Source: Ammonifex degensii KC4 (GTDB taxonomy: Bacteria; Bacillota; Desulfotomaculia; Desulfotomaculales; Ammonificaceae). Taken from it: a stretch of DNA of 64,000 bases. A program made the position numbers and the translations under genes. The DNA lies in contig NC_013385.1 of NCBI RefSeq assembly GCF_000024605.1, positions 801,501 to 865,500 on the forward strand, read 5' to 3'. Positions 52,871-61,159 of the stretch are shown here, one piece after another. The notes under the pieces were generated by a model. It saw only the letters and a program-made list of their open reading frames with translations, ran no database searches and had not been told where the DNA came from. How positions within the stretch are numbered: the stretch's first letter is position 1; every line of letters begins with the position of its first letter.

Positions 52871-53475
52871 AGACCGGCCTTTTACTGGTCATCTCCGGAC
52901 CTTCGGGAGTGGGTAAGGGCACCGTCTGCCGGGCTCTCCTAGAGAAAGACCCTTCTATTTATCTATCCGTTTCGGTAACCACCCGCCCGCCGCGGGTAGG
53001 GGAGAAGGACGGCCAAGATTATTTTTTCGTGTCTGAAGAACGCTTTCTGGAGATGGTGGCCCGGGGTGAGCTTCTGGAGTGGGCCCGCGTCTATTCTTTC
53101 TACTACGGCACTCCCAAAGCTCCGGTTTTTGAGGCCTTGGCCGCCGGCCGCGATGTGTTGCTGGAGATCGACGTCCAGGGCGGGTTTAAGGTTCGGGAAA
53201 ACTATAAAGACTGTGTCCTCATCTTTCTCTTACCCCCTTCCTGGGAGGAACTGGAGGCCAGGCTGGTGCGCCGGGGTACGGAAGATGCGCAGGCACGCCA
53301 GTTTCGTTTGAACTGGGCCAAGCAAGAGCTCAGTCTCTATCACCGCTACGATTACGCAGTGGTAAACGAGCGGGTCGAAGATACGGTGGCCGCGATCGAG
53401 GCCATCCGGGTAGCGGAAAGGTGTCGTTCCCACCGCCAACAGTTCCCCTGGCTTAAAACACTTCTCGAAGGATAA
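52867..53475 (+). CDS. gmk: guanylate kinase
   Basis: The 202-residue enzyme has the P-loop [11 protein letters not shown], the GMP-binding [20 protein letters not shown] and the [14 protein letters not shown] motif. It phosphorylates GMP to GDP. GTG at 52867 overlaps the remA stop. Normally rpoZ would follow directly; here an IscB element of about 3.2 kb separates them. Confidence 0.97.
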   Translation: MKTGLLLVISGPSGVGKGTVCRALLEKDPSIYLSVSVTTRPPRVGEKDGQDYFFVSEERFLEMVARGELLEWARVYSFYYGTPKAPVFEALAAGRDVLLEIDVQGGFKVRENYKDCVLIFLLPPSWEELEARLVRRGTEDAQARQFRLNWAKQELSLYHRYDYAVVNERVEDTVAAIEAIRVAERCRSHRQQFPWLKTLLEG

Positions 53476-53529
53476 GCGGAGCTTCAGTAAAGCTACCAAC
53501 TTCTTAAACTTGACAGTTTGGTAGCTTTG

Positions 53530-53789
53530 GCTTGAGGCTCTGAGACTGAGGGGGCGTGCCTCTGGCCGTAAGCTGAGCCCCCGGCGACGGGGGAGGTGAG
53601 GAGTCCCCCCTACGTACCGGGGCTGCCCTCAAGGGCAGGCACCCTGGTCGGCGCTCCAGAGTCAGGCACTGCCGGTCCGCGGGGACGGAACCTGGCCCCT
53701 CGTGGGTAGTCGGTGAACACCTCGCGGGCTACCAGACGCCCCGGTACATTGTTGCGGAGCAGAATAACCCGGAAGGAGGGTGGCCTCAG
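53530..53789 (+). ncRNA. HEARO/omegaRNA-like leader of the outer IscB
   Basis: A structured GC-rich stretch without a gene lies directly before iscB. It shares an ordered set of blocks with the second leader (TACCGGGG, a GCAC-then-CTCC core, CAGTC-like and CCTGC/GCCGG blocks) and contains stems such as CTGCCCTC/GAGGGCAG (53623-53640). IscB genes are known to have such RNAs immediately upstream. Confidence 0.65.
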
Positions 53790-54476
53790 ATGGCCCCGAC
53801 GTTTGTCGGCTATCCGAAGGTGTTTGTGGTGGACGTGGAGGGCAAGCCCTTGCTGCCGTGCCACCCGGCGCGGGCGAGGAAGCTTTTAAAGTCCGGGAAG
53901 GCAGAGGTCTTACGCGGCTCCCCCTTCACCATCAAGCTGAAGCGGGTAGTAGAAAGTCCGGTGGGTTCTTTGCGAGCCAAGGTCGATGACGGCTCAAAAT
54001 GGGTGGGCATTGCGCTGGTCAACGAGTTCACCGGCGAGGTGGTCTTCCGCGGCGTCCTGGTCCAGCGCGGGGACGTGGTGCGCCTGCTCACCCTGCGGCG
54101 CGAGTACCGGAGGAACCGGCGGTACCGTGTCGTGCGGCACCGGGAGTGCCGGAACCAAAACAGGAAGCAGGTAGTTCCCTTTCCGAGCATTCGGCAGAAA
54201 AAGGAGGCAGTCTACCGCGTCCTGGCAGACCTGGCGAAGATAGCGCCAGTTTCTGGCGTAGACGTAGAGCTGGTGAGCCAGGGCGTGAAGAACCCTGCCT
54301 TGCCAGGTAGGGACGCGCGGGAAAAAGCGCTGTGCCGCGACGGCACCTGTGTCCTGTGCGGCTCCCGGAAAGACCTCCAAGTACACCACCTGGTACCGAG
54401 GTCGAAAGGCGGCACTGACACCCCAGCCAACCTGGTCGTTCTTTGCCGGGAGTGCCACAGGAAGCTCCATGCAGGT
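53790..54476 (+). pseudogene. iscB: outer IscB, N-terminal part (PLMP, RuvC-I, bridge helix, HNH)
   Basis: This is the first 229 codons of an IscB nuclease gene: PLMP-like GKPLLPCHPARARKLLKSGK, RuvC-I AKVDDGSKWVGIAL (D66/D67), arginine-rich bridge helix (YRRNRRYRVVRHRECRNQN) and HNH CVLCGSRKDLQVHHLVPRSK (H199-H200) up to CHRKLHAG. Beyond 54476 comes the inner element; a chance frame adds HRPHG and stops at 54494. The missing RuvC-III and C-terminal part lie at 56194-56673 in the same frame. Confidence 0.85.
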
Positions 54477-54499
54477 CATAGACCCCACGGCTGAAGCCG

Positions 54500-54806
54500 G
54501 GGGCTTGTCCTCCAGGTTTCGGCCGTAGGCCACGAGGCCTCGCTATGATCAGCCTCAGAGGCCTGACCCGAAGGACAAGGGGATGAAGGCCCTACGTTAC
54601 CGGGGAGAGCCAGAGTTCGCACTCCGGGATGCTCCTCCAGTCCCGAGACCCTGCAACCCGGCGGTTAAACAGCGAGCTGGGGGTGCAGCGAGCGGTGCCG
54701 CCGGGAGGAGGCCGCCCGGTAACATTGGCGAGGAGGGAGGCTGGGGAGAGTCCGCCCCGGCCCGTCACGAGCCCCGTAAGGGGCCTCCGGAAGGAGGAAA
54801 GGGAGT
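54500..54806 (+). ncRNA. HEARO/omegaRNA-like leader of the inner IscB
   Basis: A 300-base gene-free region between the element end and the inner iscB start. It contains nested stems, e.g. GAGGCCTCGC and CCTCAGAGGCC near 54534-54562, GTTACCGGGG pairing toward CCGGTAAC (54596 and 54716), and CCCCGTAAGGGGCC at 54773. The last feature is a typical hairpin close to iscB starts. The order of blocks parallels 53530-53789. Confidence 0.7.
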
Positions 54807-56186
54807 GTGGTCTTCGTACTGGACAGGAAGGGAAGGCCGCTCATGCCCTGCTCTGAGAGACGGGCGAGGAAGCTCCTGGAACAGGGCCGCGCCGTGGTGG
54901 TGCGGCTCGAGCCCTTCGTCATCCGGCTCAAAGACCGGGTGGCGGAGGAAGCTTCTCTCCAACCGCTCAGGCTCAAGATCGACCCCGGTTACGAGGTCAC
55001 CGGGATCTCCGTGGTGCGGGTGGCGGGAGGGAAAGAGGTGGTCGTCTACTTCGCCGAAGTCCACCACCGCACGGACGTACCCGGGAAGCTCCTCTCCAGG
55101 AGGCAGGCGAGGAGGAGCCGCCGTAGCCGCAAGACCAGGTACCGCGAGCCCCGCTTCGACAACCGTAGAAAACCGGAGGGCTGGCTACCGCCGAGCGCGG
55201 AAGCCCGCGTAAGCCAGGTGTTCTCGGTGGTCGGGAAGCTTGTCCGGTGGTTGCCCGTCACGGAAATCGTGGTGGAGTCGGCCAAGTTCGACACCCAGAA
55301 GCTCCAAAACCCGGAGGTCTCCGGCGTCGAGTACCAACAGGGAGAGCTCCAGGGCTACGAGGTCAGGGAGTACCTGCTGGAGAAGTACGGCCGCAGGTGC
55401 GCCTACTGCGGGAAAGAAAATGTGCCGCTGGAGGTGGACCACGTGGTCCCGAAGTCGAGGGGCGGTACCGACCGGGTGTCCAACCTGACCCTGGCCTGCC
55501 GGGAGTGCAACCAGGCCAAGGGGAACAAGCTCCCCCAGGAGTGGCTGGAAGAGTTGAAGGACTCCGGGCGGGCGGTGGACAGGAAGCGGGCGGAAAACGT
55601 ACCGAAGGTCCTGGCCCGGCTCAAGGAGCCCTTGAAGGCCGCGGCCTGCATGAACGCGACGCGGTACGTCCTGGTGGAGAGGCTCAGGGCGCTCGGCCCG
55701 CCCGTCCTCACCGCGACCACCGCCCAGACCAAGTACAACCGGGCGAGGTTTAACCTCCCCAAGACCCACTACTTCGATGCCTGTTGTGTGGGGGAGGTGT
55801 CCGGCGAGTTGGAGGTTGCCGCAGGGTATGTACAGGTCTTCCGGGCCGTGGGGCGCGGGACGAGGCGGGTGGCGAACCTCGACCGACACGGCTTTCCCAG
55901 GGGGCACCGGGCGCGGGAGAAGGTTCACTTCGGCTTCGCGACGGGCGACCTGGTGGTGGCGGAAGTGCCCAACGGGAAGTACGCTGGGAGGTACGTGGGT
56001 TACGTGGCCGTGCGGCGGAGCGGGTATTTCGACCTGAAGGACCTTTCCGGCAGGCGGGTGTGCCAGGGGATAGCCTTTCACCACTTCAAGCTCGTCCAGC
56101 GCTTCGACGGCTGGCGCTACGAGAAGTTTAAGGTTGCGGCGCTTTCCTCCCCACACCTTAAGGTGGGGGCCTCCAGCGCCGCTTAA
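54807..56186 (+). CDS. iscB: IscB RNA-guided nuclease, full length (inner element)
   Basis: The 459-residue IscB is complete: PLMP domain (GRPLMPCSERRARKLLEQGR), RuvC-I D59 (KIDPGYEVTG), bridge helix RRQARRSRRSRKTRYREPR, RuvC-II E157 (EIVVESAKFD), HNH with LEVDHVVPKSRGG (D211-H212) between CAYCG and CRECN, RuvC-III THYFDACCVG (H321, D324) and a C-terminal domain of about 120 residues. It should be a Cas9-ancestor nickase/nuclease guided by the upstream RNA. GTG at 54807 follows GGAAGGAGGAAAGGGAG. Confidence 0.93.
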   Translation: MVFVLDRKGRPLMPCSERRARKLLEQGRAVVVRLEPFVIRLKDRVAEEASLQPLRLKIDPGYEVTGISVVRVAGGKEVVVYFAEVHHRTDVPGKLLSRRQARRSRRSRKTRYREPRFDNRRKPEGWLPPSAEARVSQVFSVVGKLVRWLPVTEIVVESAKFDTQKLQNPEVSGVEYQQGELQGYEVREYLLEKYGRRCAYCGKENVPLEVDHVVPKSRGGTDRVSNLTLACRECNQAKGNKLPQEWLEELKDSGRAVDRKRAENVPKVLARLKEPLKAAACMNATRYVLVERLRALGPPVLTATTAQTKYNRARFNLPKTHYFDACCVGEVSGELEVAAGYVQVFRAVGRGTRRVANLDRHGFPRGHRAREKVHFGFATGDLVVAEVPNGKYAGRYVGYVAVRRSGYFDLKDLSGRRVCQGIAFHHFKLVQRFDGWRYEKFKVAALSSPHLKVGASSAA

Positions 56187-56193
56187 GGATGGT

Positions 56194-56673
56194 GAAGAGA
56201 GGCTGGACAGGAAGGGCAGGACCTTTGCCTGGGTGGCACACGCAGTCCTGGGCAAAGCGTACCTCCTGGCCTTGCTTTCCTGCTTCGGTGAGGTCAGGAC
56301 GTGCGAAGGCTGGCAGACGGAAGAGTGGCGGGAAGGTCTTGGCCTGGCAAAGTCACACGCAAACGACGCTTTAAGCCTCTTCCCGCCAGAAAGACCGCTT
56401 AAAATCTTCGGGCCGGAGCACCTTATTTACCCACTTCGCAGGCGCAGGTGGGAGGACAACCCCACGAAGACCTGCGAGGGAAGGAACGGTTTCCGTCACT
56501 GGGACGTGGTGCGGGCTATGAGGGCGGGGAAGGTGGTGTTTGGGTGTGTGCGGAGCCTCAAGGCGCGGGCCATGACCCTGCGGACGGCGGGGGACGGCAA
56601 CTTCGAGGTGTCTTACTCGAAAGCGGAGCTCCTGCACCGCCCGCGCGGTCCGGCTTACGTGCCGGTCTGGTAG
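56194..56673 (+). pseudogene. iscB: outer IscB, C-terminal part (RuvC-III and end domain)
   Basis: It continues the outer gene: EERLDRKGRTFAWVAHAVLG, then EGLGLAKSHANDALSLFPPE (RuvC-III; KSH-x-NDA pattern of the IscB subfamily with CxxCH..LH-type HNH), then RHWDVVRAMRAGKVVFGCVR. A frame open from 56134 makes it look like a separate gene, but its first 20 codons belong to the inner element's 3' end. Confidence 0.85.
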
Positions 56674-56721
56674 GCGCTGACAGTACTTGATAGCAGCTTA
56701 GAAGGAGGTGGAAGATTTCTT

Positions 56722-56937
56722 ATGCCCATGAACGAACCACCGCTGGATGACCTCTTGAAACTCACCAAGAACCGCTATATTCTGGCCATACTGGCGGCTA
56801 AGCAGGCAAGGAAAATTAACGAAAAAATGAACGCAGGGCTTATAGACGACGGCATGAAGCCCGTATCCCGGGCGTTGCGTCAGATTGCCGAGGGCAAGGT
56901 AAAATTCGCCTATCCAGAGAAAGGAAAGGAAGGATAG
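56722..56937 (+). CDS. rpoZ: RNA polymerase omega subunit
   Basis: The 71-residue protein has the omega pattern LLKLTKNRYILAILAAKQAR then KPVSRALRQIAEGKVKF. It helps assemble RNA polymerase. ATG at 56722 follows GAAGGAGGTGG. It is followed 2 bases later by coaBC; the conserved link to gmk is broken by the IscB elements. Confidence 0.92.
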   Translation: MPMNEPPLDDLLKLTKNRYILAILAAKQARKINEKMNAGLIDDGMKPVSRALRQIAEGKVKFAYPEKGKEG

Positions 56938-56939
56938 TA

Positions 56940-58160
56940 TTGCTACCTCAGGTGGCGAATGGGTTGCGGGGGAAGAAGATAACCGTAGGAGTGACCGGGG
57001 GTATAGCGGCCTACAAGGCCGCTGAATTGGTTTCTTTGCTCGCCCGGGCGGAAGCGGAGGTGAACGTGGTTCTCACCCGGGCAGCCAAAGAGTTTGTCAC
57101 CCCGCTCACCTTCGAGGTGCTGGCGGGCCGCCCGGCCTTTTGCCACCTTTTCGGCGGTCCGGACCGGATTCCCCATATCACTTTAGCCCGCAACACCGAC
57201 CTTCTGGTGATCTACCCGGCTACCGCCCATTTTTTGGCCCAGGCAGCCTGGGGCCTGGCTTCCGACCTGCTGACCACCATGCTGTTGGCCTACAGGGGGC
57301 CGGTGCTCGTCTGCCCGGCTATGAACAGCCAAATGTACCTTCACCCTGCCGTGCAAGAGAACTTAAAGCGCCTAGAAAGCCGGGGGTATATCGTTCTGCC
57401 GCCGGAAGAGGGAAGGCTGGCCTGCGGGGAAAAGGGGCCGGGGCGCCTCCCTCCTCCCGAGCGGGTGCTGGAAGAAATAGCTCGCTTCTTCCTCCCCCAG
57501 GATCTGAAAGGATTGAACTTTCTGGTGACTGCTGGTCCCACCTGGGAGCCCTGGGATGAGGTGCGGGTTTTAACCTCCCGGAGCTCCGGGAAGATGGGAT
57601 ACGCGGTGGCCCGGGCGGCCCGCGACCGGGGAGCCAAAGTCACCTTGATAAGCGGTCCTACCGGCCTTCTGCCGCCGTCCGGGGTGGAGTTCGTGAGGGT
57701 CACCACCGCCCTGGAGATGAAGGAAGCGGTGGAGCGACATTTTGAGCAGGCAGATGTGCTAGTCATGGCAGCGGCCGTCAGCGACTACCGGCCCTCAGAA
57801 CAGGTGGCGGGCAAGATAAAGAAAGGGCCCGAGAAAATCACCCTAGAGCTAGTGCGCAACCCCGATATCCTGGAGGAGCTGGGAAGGAAGAAGGGAAAAC
57901 GCGTGCTGGTGGGGTTTGCCGCCGAGGCGGGAGAGGTGGTAGAGAAGGCCCGTACCAAGCTCAAGGCCAAGAATCTGGACCTGGTGGTGGCCAACGACAT
58001 AACACAGGAGGGGGCAGGTTTTGGCTCCGACACCAACATAGTAACGGTCCTCTTCGCCGACGGGCGACAGGTTCAATTGCCGCGCCTGGACAAGCTTACC
58101 TGTGCTCACCGGTTGATCGATTTAATGGTAAAGTTGATACCGGGCCGGGAAGCCCAGTGA
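56940..58160 (+). CDS. coaBC: phosphopantothenoylcysteine decarboxylase / phosphopantothenate-cysteine ligase
   Basis: The 406-residue bifunctional coenzyme A enzyme has the N-terminal flavoprotein part VGVTGGIAAYKAAELVSLLA, with HITLARNTDLLVIYPATAHF and the PAMNSQMY loop. The C-terminal CoaB part has VTAGPTWEPWDEVRVLTSRS, AAAVSDYRP and KIKK. TTG at 56940 follows AAAGGAAGG. It is complete. Confidence 0.95.
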   Translation: MLPQVANGLRGKKITVGVTGGIAAYKAAELVSLLARAEAEVNVVLTRAAKEFVTPLTFEVLAGRPAFCHLFGGPDRIPHITLARNTDLLVIYPATAHFLAQAAWGLASDLLTTMLLAYRGPVLVCPAMNSQMYLHPAVQENLKRLESRGYIVLPPEEGRLACGEKGPGRLPPPERVLEEIARFFLPQDLKGLNFLVTAGPTWEPWDEVRVLTSRSSGKMGYAVARAARDRGAKVTLISGPTGLLPPSGVEFVRVTTALEMKEAVERHFEQADVLVMAAAVSDYRPSEQVAGKIKKGPEKITLELVRNPDILEELGRKKGKRVLVGFAAEAGEVVEKARTKLKAKNLDLVVANDITQEGAGFGSDTNIVTVLFADGRQVQLPRLDKLTCAHRLIDLMVKLIPGREAQ

Positions 58161-58172
58161 ATCGAAAGAACT

Positions 58173-59015
58173 CTAAGGAGAAGCCTGTGCCCAGGCGGCT
58201 ACCTGCGGCCAGCTATCCGGTGTTACTAGTACCCGCCCGACAAAAGGAGCATCTCCCGGGCGATTAACTTTGGCCCGGAGGGTGAAGACTAGGGAGAAGC
58301 CCTGCGTGCGAAGGATTTCGTCGGTGGTCGGAGTGCCGAAGCCGTAAGGATAAGCAAAGTAGCGCGTCTTTAATCCCAGATGCTCTTTCAGGCAAGCAGT
58401 CCCCCTGGCCGTGTCTTCTGCAAACAGCCTCTCCCTGCCCGGCAAGAGGAAGACGGGCTTTTTAGCCTGAGAATCCCAGTAGTGCAGGTCGTAGGTGTGG
58501 AGTCCCACAACGCAGAGACCGCTTGCTACCATTTCTTTTATCTGCTCCCAGGAGCACATAGAAAACCCTTCCCATTTCCTTCCCACCTGACCAGCTATCA
58601 CGAAGAATAGGAAAGGTATCTTTCGCTTCTTGAGTACCGGAAAAGCGTGCCGGTAAACGCTCAGGTCGCCGTCGTCAAAGGTCACGAGTACAAGCTTTCC
58701 GGGAAGGTGAATACGCCCGGCCAGGTAGTCTTCGGCTTCCTGCGGGGTGACGAAGCGCACCCCCACCTGACGCAGGTAGTCGAGCTGTTGGGCGAACTCT
58801 CTGCGGCTTATGGCGTAGCGGGAAAGCTCGTTGGAGCGCCAGAAGAGGCGTCCCCAGTGGAGGGCCCAGGAAGGAAGCACCCGGTGGTAACAGAGAACTA
58901 CCAGACCGTCCCCTTGGAGGTGAGTTCCTGCCGGCGTGCGAGGACTTTCTGACACGGAGCATCCGCCCAAAGAGCAGAAGAACAAGAGCAGGACGAGGAA
59001 GAGGAGCCGGCGCAC
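58173..59015 (-). CDS. lipoprotein polysaccharide deacetylase (NodB/PgaB-like)
   Basis: The 280-residue protein starts at GTG 59013-59015. It has a lipoprotein signal (LLFLVLLLFFCSLGGC, Cys after LGG), then a NodB domain with VLVTFDDGDLSVYRHAFPVL (catalytic FDDG), VVGLHTYDLHYW (metal His) and YFAYPYGFGTPTTDE. This matches PNAG N-deacetylases that act on exported poly-beta-1,6-GlcNAc. It follows the PgaC-like gene in the same direction. The longer open frame upstream runs through the duplicated segment. Confidence 0.82.
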   Translation of the reverse strand: MRRLLFLVLLLFFCSLGGCSVSESPRTPAGTHLQGDGLVVLCYHRVLPSWALHWGRLFWRSNELSRYAISRREFAQQLDYLRQVGVRFVTPQEAEDYLAGRIHLPGKLVLVTFDDGDLSVYRHAFPVLKKRKIPFLFFVIAGQVGRKWEGFSMCSWEQIKEMVASGLCVVGLHTYDLHYWDSQAKKPVFLLPGRERLFAEDTARGTACLKEHLGLKTRYFAYPYGFGTPTTDEILRTQGFSLVFTLRAKVNRPGDAPFVGRVLVTPDSWPQVAAWAQASP

Positions 59016-59039
59016 CTCAAGCCACCCGCCTCCGGCCCA

Positions 59040-59260
59040 GGGCAATCCTCTCCGGGCTCTTCCACTTCCCGGCCTGGGCCAGACTGCCGAAGAGCCCCTT
59101 AGGAGCTGTCCACACCACCGTGAGTGCTCCGAAGACGAAAAAGAAGGGCAATCCTCTCCGGGCTCTTCCACTTCCCGGCCTGGGCCAGACTGCCGAAGAG
59201 CCCCTTAGGAGCTGTCCACACCACCGTGAGTGCTCCGAAGACGAAAAAGAAGAGAGGATA
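59040..59260. repeat. 116-bp tandem duplication at the pgaC-like 3' end
   Basis: The segment starting GGGCAATCCTCTCC at 59040 recurs at 59156, 116 bases later, and stays identical through GAAGACGAAAAAGAAG. As 116 is not a multiple of three, the glycosyltransferase ends in a different frame than before. Confidence 0.93.
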
Positions 59261-60388
59261 CCAGGGGACCCAGAAAACAGTGCGCCAGAGCTTGGGATCG
59301 TAACGTCGGTTGAGGACAAGGGCGGTAGCGATCTGGACGATGCAGGCCAGAGAAAGCATGGCCCCGTACCACACCGGGATGGGGCTGAATCCCACCGGCT
59401 GGCCCCAGAAGAGGCGGGTAACCAGCCACAACAGGGTGCCGAAAACGAAGGCGAAGGACCAGAGGTAGCTCAAGACAAACTCCAGGTAGACGGGGTAGAG
59501 GTAGCGCCAGCGCCAGCGCTTGAATATGTCCTTGTGGGTGCGCAAGAGGTGCCACCCGCCGAGCGCCCAGCGCCGCCGCTGCTTCCAGTACTCCTTGAGC
59601 CTCGAAGGGCACTGGATGAAAGCCACCGCCTGGGGAGCGAACCAGACTTCGTAGAAGCGGCGCTGTATCTGCCAGGTGATATCGATGTCCTCGGTGGCCG
59701 TGCGGGAAGAAAAGCCTCCGACCTCCCGCAGAACCTCGGTGCGGTAGGCGGCTATGCAGCCAGAGACGGTCAGCACCCGTCCCAGCACCCGCTGGGCACG
59801 CTTGATAAGCCCGATGATGGAAGCAAACTCCGCCGCCTGCAGTTTCTCCAGGAGGTTCTTGCGGTTGAGGGCTATGGGGTTTCCTGTCACGGCTCCCAGC
59901 CGTGGCTGGCGGCAGAAGGGAGCAACCAGGTACTTCAGCGCCTGCGGAGCGAGGAGGGTATCGGCGTCGATCACCACGGTGATGGGGGTGGTGACGGCAG
60001 TAGCCAGGGCACAGTTGAGCGCTTGGGCTTTGCCCTGGTTTTCCGCCAGCCGCAGGAGGTGAAAGTTGGGGTTGGAAGGAAGGAAACGCCTGATGACCTC
60101 CGCCGTTTCGTCGGTGGAAGCGTCATCGATAAAGACCACCCGGTAGTCGGGGTAGTCGAGGAATTGCAAAGCGGTGGCGGTGGCGGCAATGCTTGCCGCC
60201 TCGTTGTGGCAGGGGATCAGGATCGTCACCGGCGGCCAGAGGTCCGGCCAGAACTTTTTTTCCCTTTCCGGCTTTCTCTCCCGCCGCCACCAGAAGTAAA
60301 GCCCGGCGGTCACCCACAGCACGCTCATGGCGAAGGGGTAGAGGAATATGTACCATCCCAGCAGCCACCACGCTAACTCCCAGGACAT
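59099..60388 (-). CDS. PgaC/IcaA-like GT2 polysaccharide synthase
   Basis: This 429-residue membrane glycosyltransferase has a TM segment at the start, a GT2 domain with ILIPCHNEAASIAATATALQ, IDADTLLAP (DxD), TATEDIDITWQ and the processive QRRRW (KQRRRWALGG) signature, then three or four C-terminal TM segments. That is the pattern of poly-GlcNAc synthases. The tail LFRLRSTHGGVDSS is new, produced by the 116-bp tandem duplication; the older ending (GRRRVA) would have overlapped the deacetylase start. ATG follows GGAAGAAGAG. Confidence 0.88.
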   Translation of the reverse strand: MSWELAWWLLGWYIFLYPFAMSVLWVTAGLYFWWRRERKPEREKKFWPDLWPPVTILIPCHNEAASIAATATALQFLDYPDYRVVFIDDASTDETAEVIRRFLPSNPNFHLLRLAENQGKAQALNCALATAVTTPITVVIDADTLLAPQALKYLVAPFCRQPRLGAVTGNPIALNRKNLLEKLQAAEFASIIGLIKRAQRVLGRVLTVSGCIAAYRTEVLREVGGFSSRTATEDIDITWQIQRRFYEVWFAPQAVAFIQCPSRLKEYWKQRRRWALGGWHLLRTHKDIFKRWRWRYLYPVYLEFVLSYLWSFAFVFGTLLWLVTRLFWGQPVGFSPIPVWYGAMLSLACIVQIATALVLNRRYDPKLWRTVFWVPWYPLFFFVFGALTVVWTAPKGLFGSLAQAGKWKSPERIALLFRLRSTHGGVDSS

Positions 60389-61159
60389 CTACTCTTCTTC
60401 CTCCGCTAGCTTGGCGATAAGCTCCCCGTAAAGCCCGTGGGCTATAGCCCTTTCTATTACTTCAGGAGTGACCACTTCACCCGCCGCTACCACCACCTTG
60501 CCCGTTTCGTCACGTAGGTCTTCCTTTAGCACCCGGCCGAGGACTAACGGTAGATCGGCCACCTCCTCCCCCGAGTCTTTTTTCTCTCTGGTCGCTGCCG
60601 CTTCCTGGACCTCAGAGCTCTCTACCTCCAGGACGATTGCCGGGGCCGGCAATTCCCGAAGTTCCCGCTCGAAGCGCTCCAAAACCCCCTTGACTTCCTG
60701 GGAAAACTCTTCCTCCATAAGCTTCAGGTGGCGCCTCACCACCACATAGAAGCGGTCGAGTAGCACCTGGGCCTCCCGCTCGTAAATCCCCACTTTTTCT
60801 TTTAGCATTCTCTGGTACTTATTCCGCTCTTCCTCTACCTTAAGCCACTCTTTACGGGCTTCGGCCAGCATCCTTTTCACTTCTGCCTGCGCTTCTGCCC
60901 TGAGGCGCGCCGCTTCTTCTATAGCTTGCTCCTTGGCCCGGCGAACCGTCTCTTCCGCCCGCAAAAGAGCAGCCCGCAGGTTCTCCTCCTGTGCCTGGTA
61001 GCCCGCCACCAGTTGCTCGAGATGCTTTTTCTGCTGCTTGAGTTGCCTGAGGTGCAGAGCCACCTTCTCCAGCAACTCGTCGACCTCTTTGGGTGAGTAG
61101 CCGAAGAGCGAGCGGCGGAAACGGATCGACTCAAGCTCCAGATCCTTGTCCTCGGCCAC
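60389..61159 (-). CDS. DivIVA-like coiled-coil protein
   Basis: The 256-residue protein opens with RFRRSLFGYSPKEVDELLEK, the DivIVA N-terminal membrane-curvature motif (usually F-x-x-x-x-x-GY-x-x-x-EVD), followed by a long coiled coil (about residues 30-165). The C-terminal part (about 205-250, LPLVLGRVLKEDLRDETGKV) is a small conserved-looking domain. GTG at 61159 follows GAGAGGAGG and overlaps the stop of the PgaD-like gene. Lying inside a polysaccharide synthase operon, it could localise the synthase at poles or septa (inference). Confidence 0.78.
   Translation of the reverse strand: MAEDKDLELESIRFRRSLFGYSPKEVDELLEKVALHLRQLKQQKKHLEQLVAGYQAQEENLRAALLRAEETVRRAKEQAIEEAARLRAEAQAEVKRMLAEARKEWLKVEEERNKYQRMLKEKVGIYEREAQVLLDRFYVVVRRHLKLMEEEFSQEVKGVLERFERELRELPAPAIVLEVESSEVQEAAATREKKDSGEEVADLPLVLGRVLKEDLRDETGKVVVAAGEVVTPEVIERAIAHGLYGELIAKLAEEEE

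Larger units (their letters stand above)
54477..56193 (+). mobile_element. inner IscB element inserted in the outer iscB gene
   Basis: Removing these 1,717 bases joins HAG at 54474-54476 to EERLDRKGRTF at 56194 and restores an IscB reading frame of about 388 codons. GGT occurs on both sides (54474-54476 and 56191-56193). The inner element starts with a CCCCACGGCTGAAGCCGGGG hairpin (about 54484-54503), a form common at IS200/IS605-type ends. No transposase gene is present. Confidence 0.82.
53476..56700 (+). mobile_element. outer IscB-type element inserted between gmk and rpoZ
   Basis: It comprises a HEARO-like RNA, a split iscB gene and, inside that, a second IscB element. The region interrupts the conserved gmk-rpoZ order. 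An 11-bp stem AAAGCTACCAA/TTGGTAGCTTT (53489-53499, 53518-53528) lies near the left edge and may be the element end or the gmk terminator. Exact ends are not resolved. Confidence 0.75.

Noticed and set aside
54340-54494. IshB-type small HNH-only protein
   Set aside because: The RuvC-I and bridge helix are present and the missing part is found at 56194, so it is a split IscB and not a naturally short form.
56134-56673. Separate 179-codon gene
   Set aside because: The first 20 codons are inner-element sequence; the rest is the C-terminal part of the outer IscB.
59120-60376. Plus-strand 418-codon open frame
   Set aside because: It is antisense to the PgaC-like gene with its clear GT2 motifs.
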